Shown: piece by piece, positions 1 to 6,659 of the stretch
Numbering within the stretch: position 1 is the stretch's first letter
Layout: the number at the start of each line of letters is the position of its first letter
Assembly: GCA_025350985.1 (NCBI GenBank)
Contig: JANXWU010000380.1
Span: 1-6,659, forward strand
DNA length: 6,659 bases
Source: Spartobacteria bacterium
GTDB taxonomy: Bacteria > Verrucomicrobiota > Verrucomicrobiia > Chthoniobacterales > Chthoniobacteraceae
Direction of reading: 5' to 3'
Notes under the pieces: generated by a model
Seen by the model: only the letters and a program-made list of their open reading frames with translations
Databases searched by the model: none
What the model was told of the DNA's origin: nothing
Program-made: the position numbers and the translations under genes

Positions 1-2
1 CC

Positions 3-3000
3 CAGTACCCCAAACGCCTTATCGAAGTTGACCTGCCGATCAAGCGCATTTCGGCGCACGCGCGGCGCGAGAAATCCATCCGGCATGGGCATATTTCCAC
101 GCTGCATATCTGGTGGGCGCGGCGTCCGCTGGCGGCGTGCCGAGCCGTGATTTGCGCCGCGCTGTGGCCTGATCCGGCTGATGAAAACTGCCCGCCTGCA
201 TTTCGCGACGCAGCCGCTAAACACATTCTGGATTTCGCACGCAAGATCACCACGGACACCAAACTTGCCAACGAGCATTGCTCGCCGGAGAACTACAAGG
301 CGTGGTCAACACTGGTTCAAAAGCCGCCGACTGGCGACGCTCATGCGTGGCTGCGCACCGCGCTCCTCGACTTCATTGCCGACTTCGCCAATTGGGACAA
401 CTCCACCGTCCGCGAATACCTCGACACCAGCCGCGCGCTCACCCAGGCCGCGCACGAGGCGCTGGGCGGAGCACCGGGCACCCGCCCACTCGTCGTGGAC
501 CCGTTTGCCGGTGGCGGCTCCATTCCGCTCGAAGCCTTGCGTGTAGGCGCGGACGCCTTTGCCAGCGACCTCAATCCCGTGCCGGTGCTGCTCAACAAGG
601 TCGTCCTCGAATACATTCCCAAATACGGCCAGCACCTCGCCGATGAAGTCCGCAAATGGGGCGAGTGGATTAAGAGCGAAGCCGAGAAGGAGCTGGGCGA
701 GTTCTATCCCAAGGACGCGGACGGCGCGACGCCCATCGCCTATCTCTGGGCGCGGACGATTCAATGTGAAGGCCCCGGCTGCGGCGCGGAAGTGCCGCTT
801 ATCCGCTCCCTCATGCTTGCAAGCAAGGCTCATCGGTCCCTAGCCATGCAACTCGTCCCAAACACGCAAACCAAACGCGTAGATTTCCGAATAATCATAA
901 GGCAGCGCGACGTTTGGGTGGACCAGGCGGATACCAATACCAAAATCGAAAGTCCGAAATTCGACGGGACTCTAAAGCGTGGTTCAGCAACCTGTCCATG
1001 CTGCGGATACACAACACCCGTGGCGCGCATTCGGCTGCAGCTCCACGCTCGGAATGGAGGCGCAGACAACGCCAGACTATTCTGCGTGGTTTCTACGCGA
1101 GCGAATGAGACTGGACGCTCTTACAGACTTCCCGAAGACCGTGACCGCGAAATCGTGCGAAAAGCAGCTATCGAATTGCGCAAGCGCCAATCTCGTGAAA
1201 CCGGCGGCTATACATTGATTCCCGACGAGCCGCTTCCGCCCAAAGGAACACTCGGTTTCCGTATCCAAAACTACGGGATGCTGACATGGGGTAACGTCTT
1301 CAACCCACGTCAAGCATTGACGCTGGCGGTGTTGGCGGAACTGGTCAATGCGGTCGGAAAGAAAACTCAGGCTAGTTCACTGAACGACGAAGGTCTCGTG
1401 ATACAGACTTTTCTCAGCATCAGCCTCAATCGATTGATTGGCCGCACGAATTCACTTTGCTGGTGGCGGTCCGATGCGGGCCATGAAACTATCGAAGTGT
1501 CCTTTTCGGGTCAAACCGTTCCCATGAAATGGGACTTTGCCGAAGCCTGCCCCTTGACCGGCGGAACCGCGGGGTGGGACGATACCTATGCGCCTCCGGT
1601 GCGCGTCATTGAGAATCTCGCATTGCTTGCATTGCATGAAGGCATAGTTGCGCAGAACAGCGCCACTGCTCATCCCCTTCCTGACGACAGTGCGCAAGCA
1701 TTCATCACTGACCCCCCCTATTACGATGCGGTGCCGTATGCCGCCCTATCGGATTTCTTTTACGTCTGGCTGAAACGAACACTGCCGCCAACGCTTACCG
1801 GATTCTTCGCCGAGAATGTCGCTCCGAAGGATGGTGAGTGCATTGTTGATGAAGCCAGCGGCAAAGACTCGGCTTACTTTGAGCGGTGCATGGCCAAGGC
1901 TATGACGGAAGGCCGTCGGGTATTGTGTCCGAGTGGTGTCGGTGTTCTTGTATTCGCCCATAAGTCCACGGCTGGTTGGGAGGCTCAGCTCCAAGCGATG
2001 GTCGATTCTGGCTGGATAATCACAGGTTCTTGGCCAATCGATACAGAGCAAGAACAACGAATTAGAGCCCGCGGTTCAGCGGCTCTCGCCTCCTCCGTCC
2101 ATCTCGTCTGCCGCCCGCGCGAGAATCCCGATGGCTCGGTGCGCACTGACGAAATCGGCGATTGGCGTGACGTGTTGCAGGAGTTACCGCGCCGCATCCA
2201 CGAATGGATGCCGCGCCTGGCCGACGAAGGCGTCGTCGGCGCGGACGCCATCTTCGCCTGTCTTGGTCCGGCCTTGGAAATTTTCTCCCGCTATTCGCGT
2301 GTGGAGAAAGCGAGTGGTGAAGCCGTCTCGCTCAAAGAATACCTTGAGCAAGTCTGGGCCGCCGTCGCCAAGGAAGCCCTCACCATGATTTTCAAGGACG
2401 CGGACACCACCGGCTTTGAAGAAGACGCGCGCCTGACCGCCATGTGGCTCTGGACGTTGAATGCCGGCAACACCGACGCCGCCAACGGCGAGAGCGCCGA
2501 CGAGGATGAAGCGGACGACGAACCCGAAGGGGGTGCGAAGAAAGCCAAGACCACCGGTTTCGTCCTCGAATACGATGCCGCCCGCAAAATCGCGCAAGGA
2601 CTCGGCGCGCACTTGGAAGACCTCAGCAGCCTTGTGGAAATTTCCGGCGACAAAGCCCGCTTACTCCCCGTGGGCGAGCGTGCCCGGACTCTCTTTGGTA
2701 AAGACGAAGGCAAAGTCGCACCCGCACGGAAGAAGAAGGAGCCACAAATGGACTTGTTCAAAGTGCTTGAACAAGGCGACGAAGGCGGGACGACGTTTGG
2801 CGAAACGAAAGTCGAACGCCACGGCGAGACCGTCCTAGACCGCATCCACCAAAGCATGATTCTCTTCGCCGCCGGACGCGGCGAGGCGTTGAAACGCTTC
2901 ATAGTCGAAGACGGCGCAGGCCGCGACCAACGCTTCTGGCGTCTCGCACAAGCACTCTCCGCTCTCTACCCGTCCCACACGGAAGAAAAGCGCTGGGTTG

Positions 3001-3038
3001 ACGGCGTGCTCGCGCGCAAGAAAGGGTTGGGGTTCTGA
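3..3038 (+). CDS. DUF1156/COG1743-type adenine-specific DNA methylase with Zn ribbon (5'-partial)
   Basis: Large DNA methyltransferase, predicted to transfer a methyl group from S-adenosylmethionine to adenine N6. In the defence loci where this family occurs it probably marks self DNA. The frame is open from base 3, so the true start lies upstream. The GTG at 147 is not the start, because the conserved DUF1156 N-terminus (RLIEVDLPIK, SAHARREKSIRHGHIS, WWARRPLAACRA) is encoded before it. Counting from the first visible codon, the SAM-binding motif DPFAGGG is near residues 166-172, zinc-ribbon cysteines are at 255/260 and 331/334 (CPCC), and the catalytic motif DPPYYD starts at 570, followed by LSDFFYVWLKR. 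An acidic linker (ADEDEADDEPEGG) precedes the C-terminal part. The visible 1011 residues fit the roughly 900-1000 usual for the family. About 400 residues separate the SAM motif from DPPY, with the zinc ribbon between them. The family call is firm; base specificity and biological role are inferred. Confidence 0.93.
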   Translation, partial: QYPKRLIEVDLPIKRISAHARREKSIRHGHISTLHIWWARRPLAACRAVICAALWPDPADENCPPAFRDAAAKHILDFARKITTDTKLANEHCSPENYKAWSTLVQKPPTGDAHAWLRTALLDFIADFANWDNSTVREYLDTSRALTQAAHEALGGAPGTRPLVVDPFAGGGSIPLEALRVGADAFASDLNPVPVLLNKVVLEYIPKYGQHLADEVRKWGEWIKSEAEKELGEFYPKDADGATPIAYLWARTIQCEGPGCGAEVPLIRSLMLASKAHRSLAMQLVPNTQTKRVDFRIIIRQRDVWVDQADTNTKIESPKFDGTLKRGSATCPCCGYTTPVARIRLQLHARNGGADNARLFCVVSTRANETGRSYRLPEDRDREIVRKAAIELRKRQSRETGGYTLIPDEPLPPKGTLGFRIQNYGMLTWGNVFNPRQALTLAVLAELVNAVGKKTQASSLNDEGLVIQTFLSISLNRLIGRTNSLCWWRSDAGHETIEVSFSGQTVPMKWDFAEACPLTGGTAGWDDTYAPPVRVIENLALLALHEGIVAQNSATAHPLPDDSAQAFITDPPYYDAVPYAALSDFFYVWLKRTLPPTLTGFFAENVAPKDGECIVDEASGKDSAYFERCMAKAMTEGRRVLCPSGVGVLVFAHKSTAGWEAQLQAMVDSGWIITGSWPIDTEQEQRIRARGSAALASSVHLVCRPRENPDGSVRTDEIGDWRDVLQELPRRIHEWMPRLADEGVVGADAIFACLGPALEIFSRYSRVEKASGEAVSLKEYLEQVWAAVAKEALTMIFKDADTTGFEEDARLTAMWLWTLNAGNTDAANGESADEDEADDEPEGGAKKAKTTGFVLEYDAARKIAQGLGAHLEDLSSLVEISGDKARLLPVGERARTLFGKDEGKVAPARKKKEPQMDLFKVLEQGDEGGTTFGETKVERHGETVLDRIHQSMILFAAGRGEALKRFIVEDGAGRDQRFWRLAQALSALYPSHTEEKRWVDGVLARKKGLGF

Positions 3039-3096
3039 TGAGCGCTTGGTTATGCTCCACGGCAACCGCATGAACAAAAAACGAAAACTATGTTAA
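3038..3096 (+). other. Methylase-ATPase junction with two tiny chained reading frames
   Basis: The 51 bases between the methylase stop and the ATPase start contain two very short frames linked end to end. ATG at 3038 overlaps the methylase TGA (TGATG) and encodes MSAWLCSTATA, ending at the TGA at 3071-3073. ATG at 3070 overlaps that stop (ATGA) and encodes MNKKRKLC, ending at the TAA at 3094-3096, which lies just inside the ATPase gene beginning at 3090. The ATPase start has no clear Shine-Dalgarno sequence; the upstream bases are A-rich. The chain could relay ribosomes from the methylase to the ATPase by termination-reinitiation, or could be the remnant of an insertion or decayed gene. Chance is also quite possible in so short a stretch. 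No promoter or terminator is recognisable here. Confidence 0.3.
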
Positions 3097-4196
3097 AGCG
3101 ACTTTACACGGACAATTTTCGCTGCCTGGTGAATTTCGAGTTGAAGTTCGACCGGGTAAACCTGTTACTCGGCGAGAACGGTACGGGTAAGTCCTCAGTG
3201 TTCGAGGTTTTGTATCGGCTCCAGCAGTTTGTGGCCGGCAACGCAAAAGTGTTGGCGGTTTTTCCAAGTTCCGAGTTGACCCGTTGGCAAACGAATTCCA
3301 CCCAACGCTTTGAAATGGATTTGCAGGTGGATAAGGCAAGCTACGCCTATTCATTGCTTATCGAACACGATGACGACCGACGTAAAGCGAAAGTCAAAAG
3401 TGAAATCCTTTCGCTCGACGGAAACACGCTGTTTAGTTTTCAGGACGGACAAGCTCAACTCTTCCACGACGATTTTAAGCCAGGACCACAGTATCCATTC
3501 GATTGGACACAATCCGGCGTTAGCGTTCTCCACGCCCGCGCGGACAACAAGAAGCTGACCCGGTTTCGCAAGGAGATGGAGAAAATCATCATCGCCGCCA
3601 TCCATCCAATGCGGATGTCATCCGAGAGCCGGGAGGAAGAGAGCACACTTTCTCGGAATATGGAGAATTTCGTGTCGTGGTATCGGTTTCAATCGCAGGA
3701 GCACCAAGGAGCAATGCTTGCATTGTTCCAAGAATTGAAAACGGTCATCCCCGGATTCAGTTCCTTTAGCGTCAAAGAAGCCGGCGAAGCGAGGGTGCTC
3801 AAAGTGATGCTGGATAAGCCGGGAGGCAATGGCCGTCCATTGCCTTACGATTTTAGTGAACTCTCGGATGGCCAGCGAGTTTTGGTGGCTCTATACGCGT
3901 TGCTATTCGTACTGAAGGATGAAGGCCTGACTCTGTTCCTTGATGAGCCGGATAACTTTATAGCCTTGCGGGAAATTCAGCCTTGGCTAACCGCCTTAAC
4001 GGATTCCTGCGGTGAAGGAATCGAGCAAGCTGTGCTCATCTCGCACCACCCGGAAATTATTGACCATCTCGCATTGCCTTCGGGACGATGGTTTGACCGC
4101 GACAACAACGGCCCTGCACGGGTAAGCGAAAAACCCATAGTTCAGGTCGAAGGACTCACGCCATCCGAAAGTATGGCGCGGGGATGGAATTTATGA
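3090..4196 (+). CDS. SMC/RecF-like AAA family ATPase (AAA_15/AAA_21 type, defence-associated)
   Basis: A 368-residue ABC/SMC-fold ATPase. The N-terminus (MLKRLYTDNFRCLVNFEL) is the usual opening of this family, which supports ATG 3090. The frame upstream runs back to a stop at 3039 with no other start codon. Walker A is GENGTGKSS (residues 28-36, K34), the ABC signature is LSDGQR (258-263), Walker B is LFLDEP with D285 and E286, and the H-loop is LISHHPE (H319/H320). All elements needed for ATP binding, dimerisation and hydrolysis therefore appear intact. There is no long coiled coil of the Rad50 kind and no TOPRIM domain in the same chain, unlike OLD proteins; the TOPRIM partner is the next gene, whose start overlaps this stop. 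By analogy with AriA of PARIS or the ATPase half of OLD/Gabija, it may sense infection and hold or activate the partner. Substrate and trigger are unknown. The ATPase call is secure; the defence role is inferred from the partner and neighbours. Confidence 0.9.
   Translation: MLKRLYTDNFRCLVNFELKFDRVNLLLGENGTGKSSVFEVLYRLQQFVAGNAKVLAVFPSSELTRWQTNSTQRFEMDLQVDKASYAYSLLIEHDDDRRKAKVKSEILSLDGNTLFSFQDGQAQLFHDDFKPGPQYPFDWTQSGVSVLHARADNKKLTRFRKEMEKIIIAAIHPMRMSSESREEESTLSRNMENFVSWYRFQSQEHQGAMLALFQELKTVIPGFSSFSVKEAGEARVLKVMLDKPGGNGRPLPYDFSELSDGQRVLVALYALLFVLKDEGLTLFLDEPDNFIALREIQPWLTALTDSCGEGIEQAVLISHHPEIIDHLALPSGRWFDRDNNGPARVSEKPIVQVEGLTPSESMARGWNL
4180..4184 (+). promoter_or_regulatory. Ribosome binding site deciding the start of the TOPRIM-like gene
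   Basis: GGGGA lies eight bases before the ATG at 4193, a good Shine-Dalgarno spacing. The earlier in-frame ATG at 4184 would have these Gs touching the start codon, which is too close to be used. The ATG at 4193 also overlaps the ATPase stop as ATGA, the classic arrangement for translational coupling. I therefore prefer 4193 to 4184, which shortens the protein by three residues. Confidence 0.55.
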
Positions 4197-4738
4197 GCCG
4201 GGACGCCGTCGGAGTAGTGATTCTGTCCGAAGATATTCAGTTGGAGTGTTTCATTCGTCGTTTTCTGCTCAAGCGTAATTGGAACACTCATCAGATTAGA
4301 ACTGAGACTTTGCCGCAAGGCCGAGGTTCCGGTGAACAATGGGTGAGAGAAAAGTTTCTTAATGAATTGAAAGCTTACCGTAGTAGGAGTAGCCGGGCCG
4401 CGACCTGCTTGATTGTCGCCTCAGATGCGGATGACAAAACGGTGAAAGAGCGGATTCAAACTTTCGAGAAAATGTGCGCGGAAAATGGTGTGGATTTCCG
4501 CCAACAGAACGAACGAGTCGCATTTATTATTCCGCGCCGCAACATCGAAACATGGCTGGCTCACCTACGAGGCGAATCTGTCGATGAGGTCGAAAGCTAT
4601 TCAAAATACCAATATGAGAGTGATTGTCGCGACCAAGTAGCGAAGCTCGACGAGATGTGCCGTCAGCAAAAGCTTGTACCTGAACCGCCCCCATCCCTGG
4701 CGTCCGCTTGCGATGAGTTTAAGCGGCTTGCCATCTGA
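4193..4738 (+). CDS. TOPRIM-like protein, putative nuclease partner of the upstream ATPase
   Basis: A 181-residue protein from the preferred start at 4193 (184 if 4184 is used). It matches from memory a widespread family of unnamed proteins encoded next to AAA ATPases, recognisable by an LSED-type N-terminal motif, GRGSGEQWVRE, and PRRNIETWL. The early acidic motif (S12-E13-D14 at the end of a beta-strand-like VGVVIL), followed by a hydrophobic strand CLIVAS ending in D78-A-D80-D81, has the Glu...DxD layout of TOPRIM folds, which bind metal and cut or join nucleic acid. The NIETW motif (117-121) recalls the conserved motif after the DxD strand in DUF4276, RloB and other OLD-like TOPRIM proteins. 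No signal peptide or membrane segment is seen. The ATGA overlap with the ATPase suggests the two are made in a fixed ratio and work as a complex. Enzymatic activity is inferred; it could instead be a regulatory subunit. Confidence 0.72.
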   Translation: MSRDAVGVVILSEDIQLECFIRRFLLKRNWNTHQIRTETLPQGRGSGEQWVREKFLNELKAYRSRSSRAATCLIVASDADDKTVKERIQTFEKMCAENGVDFRQQNERVAFIIPRRNIETWLAHLRGESVDEVESYSKYQYESDCRDQVAKLDEMCRQQKLVPEPPPSLASACDEFKRLAI

Positions 4739-4741
4739 GCT

Positions 4742-6659
4742 ATGGCCCTCAAACCCTGGTATAAGATTGTCACCCCGCGCGAAGACTTGCGCGAAGGCAA
4801 GCCTCTCGACGCTTCAGAATTCGCCGTCCATCTTGACCAAGTGCGCGAAGGTTGCGCTCCCGCGGACTATCAAAAGCCAGAGCGCTTTTTCGAGCGGACG
4901 TATCTCACAAAGAACCTCGCCAGTCTTGCCTCTGAGGTCGTTCGCCGACTGTCTGGCGAGCGAACGGAGACAAACGCCATCTTCAATCTCGCAACTCAAT
5001 TTGGCGGCGGCAAGACCCACGCGCTCACGCTGCTTTACCATCTCGCGAAACACGGCCCGGCGGCAAACAAGTGGGCCGGCGTCCCCCAACTGCTTTCCCG
5101 TGCCGGAATGGCCGGCGTGCCGAAAGCCGAGGCTGCCGTGTTTGTAGGCACGGAGTTCGATTCCATCACTGGCCGCGGCGGAGGCGACGGCACCCCTCTG
5201 CGCAAAACGCCGTGGGGTGAAATCGCATGGCAGCTTGGTGGGCAGACCGCCTTTGCCATCGTCGCGGAGCACGAAGCGCAACTGACAGCGCCATCGGGCG
5301 AAGTCATCCGCAAGTTTTTGCCGAAGGACAAGCCGAGCCTTATCCTCATGGACGAGCTGATGAACTACGTCAGCCGCAGCCGCAAAAGCGGGTTGGGGGC
5401 GCAGCTCTACAATTTCTTGCAAAACCTTTCCGAAGTCGCGCGCGGCATGGATAACGTCGTCCTCGCCGTTTCAATCCCCGCATCGGAACTGGAGATGACG
5501 GCAGAAGACCAATCCGACTATGAGCGTTTTAAGAAGATGCTCGACCGGCTCGGCAAGGCGATTGTGATGTCAGCGGACGCCGAGGCATCGGAAATCATCC
5601 GCCGCCGTTTGTTCGAGTGGGATGAGCGCGCCGTGACGAGTGATGGCAAGGTGATGCTGACAAAGGACGCTTTGGAAACATGCGCTGAATATGCCGATTG
5701 GGTCGTTGAACATCGCCAGCAGTTGCCAAGTCAGTTCAACGTCGATAACGCGCGTGAAGCGTTCGCCGCGACATATCCGTTTCATCCTGTCGTGATTTCA
5801 GTCTTTGAACGGAAATGGCAGGCGCTCCCCCGCTTTCAACAGACGCGCGGCATGTTGCGCCTGCTCGCGCTGTGGGTTTCCCGTGCCTACCAGGACGGCT
5901 TCAAAGGAGCGCACAAAGATGCGTTGATTGGACTTGGCACCGCACCGCTCGACGACGCGATGTTCCGCGCCGCTGTATTCGAGCAATTGGGCGAATCGAA
6001 ACTGGAGGGCGCGGTGACGACGGACATCTGCGGCAAGCGCGACTCACACGCGATGAGACTCGACGCCGAGGCACAGGAAACCCTCAAGAACGCTCGCCTT
6101 CACCGGAAAGTTTCCACGGCGATATTCTTCGAGTCGAATGGCGGTCAGGCCAAGGCAGACGCGACGGTGCCTGAAATCCGTTTTGCCGTGGCCGAGCCGG
6201 GCCTCGACATCGGCAATGTCGAGACGGCGTTGGAGGCATTGACGGAGGGCTGCTATTACCTCGCGGTCGAACGCAACCGCTACCATTTCAGTCTTAAAGA
6301 AAACCTCAACAAGCGCTTCTCCGACCGCCGCGCGACAATTCCGCCCGCCGAAGTCCAAGCGCACATTCAGGGCGAAATTCAGAAAGTGTTTGCTCTCGGC
6401 GTCGGCGCAGAGCGCGTCTATTTCCCAGAGAAGACGATTCAAGTCTCCGACCGACCCGCTGTCACGTTGGTCGTGCTCGCACCAGACCAGTCATTGCAGG
6501 ACGACAAGACGACCGCCGCCTTTGTCGAAACGATGACGCGCGATTACGGAACATCCTCACGCACTTTCAAAAGCGCGCTCATCTTTTGTGTGCCCGATTC
6601 TCCCGATACCCTCCGCGAAGACGCGCGCAAAGTGCTCGCGTGGGAGGCCATCGACGACG
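4742..6659 (+). CDS. DUF499/COG1483-type ATPase of methylase-linked defence loci (3'-partial)
   Basis: Open from ATG 4742 to the window end: 639 complete codons with no stop, so the C-terminus is missing. It begins MALKPWYKIVTPREDLREG, and the opening KPW...V.PR.D...G is typical of DUF499. A P-loop-like motif FGGGKTH covers residues 87-93 (K91), and a Walker B strand LILMDEL places acidic residues at D204/E205. Downstream are VVLAVSIPASE, which ends a further strand, and ATYPFHP followed by FQQTRGMLRLLA, both recurring DUF499 features. The glycine that normally opens a P-loop (six residues before the lysine) is T85 here; the glycine run around it is what this family uses. Family members are large (about 900-1100 residues), so roughly a third probably lies beyond the window. 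It starts 3 bases after the TOPRIM-like stop without a strong ribosome binding site, suggesting coupled translation. Its known partners are the DUF1156 methylase and a helicase. The molecular task, perhaps powering DNA recognition or restriction, is not established. Confidence 0.88.
   Translation, partial: MALKPWYKIVTPREDLREGKPLDASEFAVHLDQVREGCAPADYQKPERFFERTYLTKNLASLASEVVRRLSGERTETNAIFNLATQFGGGKTHALTLLYHLAKHGPAANKWAGVPQLLSRAGMAGVPKAEAAVFVGTEFDSITGRGGGDGTPLRKTPWGEIAWQLGGQTAFAIVAEHEAQLTAPSGEVIRKFLPKDKPSLILMDELMNYVSRSRKSGLGAQLYNFLQNLSEVARGMDNVVLAVSIPASELEMTAEDQSDYERFKKMLDRLGKAIVMSADAEASEIIRRRLFEWDERAVTSDGKVMLTKDALETCAEYADWVVEHRQQLPSQFNVDNAREAFAATYPFHPVVISVFERKWQALPRFQQTRGMLRLLALWVSRAYQDGFKGAHKDALIGLGTAPLDDAMFRAAVFEQLGESKLEGAVTTDICGKRDSHAMRLDAEAQETLKNARLHRKVSTAIFFESNGGQAKADATVPEIRFAVAEPGLDIGNVETALEALTEGCYYLAVERNRYHFSLKENLNKRFSDRRATIPPAEVQAHIQGEIQKVFALGVGAERVYFPEKTIQVSDRPAVTLVVLAPDQSLQDDKTTAAFVETMTRDYGTSSRTFKSALIFCVPDSPDTLREDARKVLAWEAIDD

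Larger units (their letters stand above)
3039..4741 (+). other. Putative embedded ATPase-TOPRIM module between the two core defence genes
   Basis: The methylase and the DUF499 ATPase are the pair normally found close together; here 1.7 kb carrying a complete two-gene module separates them. Sampled 60-base lines in the module are near 45-57% GC (for example 45% at 3421-3480, 48% at 3241-3300), against 67% at 2221-2280 near the methylase end and 65% at 5101-5160 in the DUF499 gene. The contrast is suggestive only, because other DUF499 lines (such as 5641-5700) also fall to about 48%. No terminal inverted repeats, target-site duplication or recombinase is visible, so it is described as a cassette by gene content rather than as a mobile element. 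Confidence 0.4.

Noticed and set aside
147..149. GTG as start codon of the methylase
   Set aside because: The conserved DUF1156 N-terminal sequence is encoded in frame upstream from base 3, so this is an internal valine.
306..833. Minus-strand open frame (175 codons) opposite the methylase SAM-binding region
   Set aside because: The + strand carries the DPFAGGG motif and zinc-ribbon cysteines; the antisense product shows no domain.
1617..1640. Short repeat GCATTGCTTGCATTG in the methylase
   Set aside because: Two copies of a 6-base word encoding part of ALLALHEG; no array or wider repeat.
1712..1718. Run of seven C within the DPPY codons, a possible slippage site
   Set aside because: The run arises from the GAC-CCC-CCC codons of the catalytic motif and the frame is intact; seven bases alone is poor evidence for phase variation.
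2291..2902. Long minus-strand open frame (203 codons) opposite the methylase 3' end
   Set aside because: It is Ser/Arg/Pro-rich, matches no family I know, and lies antisense to a well-conserved methylase; a normal by-product of GC-rich codon use.
3049..3075. Imperfect inverted repeat (GTTATGC / GCATGAAC) in the methylase-ATPase gap
   Set aside because: Short arms with a bulge and a 12-base loop; too weak to call an operator or attenuator.
3708..3729. Hairpin with 9-base arms (one mismatch) and a 4-base loop
   Set aside because: It lies in the middle of the ATPase coding region with no T-run after it; probably chance.
3031..4750. Direct repeats flanking the ATPase-TOPRIM module as a target-site duplication
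   Set aside because: Comparing the methylase end (TTCTGATGAGC) with the TOPRIM-like end (ATCTGAGCT) shows only a shared TCTGA, explained by stop codons and chance.
4814..5422. Minus-strand open frame (202 codons) opposite the DUF499 gene
   Set aside because: Antisense shadow of a coding region with recognisable P-loop and Walker B motifs in the + frame.

Overview
The window holds four genes, all on the + strand and packed head to tail, with both outer genes cut by the window edges. They are a DUF1156/COG1743-type DNA adenine methylase with a zinc ribbon (5' end missing), an SMC/RecF-like AAA ATPase, a small TOPRIM-like protein, and a DUF499/COG1483-type ATPase (3' end missing). There is no tRNA, rRNA, CRISPR array, integrase, transposase or recognisable terminator. 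The only non-coding stretch longer than a few bases is a 51-base gap between the first two genes.

The organism cannot be named. The window is GC-rich (roughly 55-60% by eye) and bacterial in style, with short gaps and stop/start overlaps. Protein style and codon use would fit Verrucomicrobiota, Planctomycetota or other environmental lineages, but this is a weak impression.

Layout: 3-3038 methylase; 3039-3089 gap with two tiny overlapping reading frames; 3090-4196 ATPase; 4193-4738 TOPRIM-like partner, overlapping the ATPase stop in an ATGA; 4742-6659 DUF499 ATPase, 3 bases after the previous stop. The spacing suggests one operon, at least from 3090 onward.

How the genes may work together: a DUF1156 methylase with a DUF499 ATPase, usually accompanied by a large helicase, is the core of a known class of predicted and partly tested anti-phage loci (called Hma, helicase-methylase-ATPase, in the defence literature as I remember it). 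The helicase is not in the window and would be expected outside it. The ATPase/TOPRIM pair sits between the two core genes. It has the two-component logic of OLD/Gabija/PARIS-type defences, in which an SMC-like ATPase senses and a TOPRIM protein acts as nuclease. The best reading is a methylase-based defence locus carrying an embedded second, little-described ATPase-TOPRIM defence module. The gene families are seen in the sequence; the defence role and the embedding are inference.
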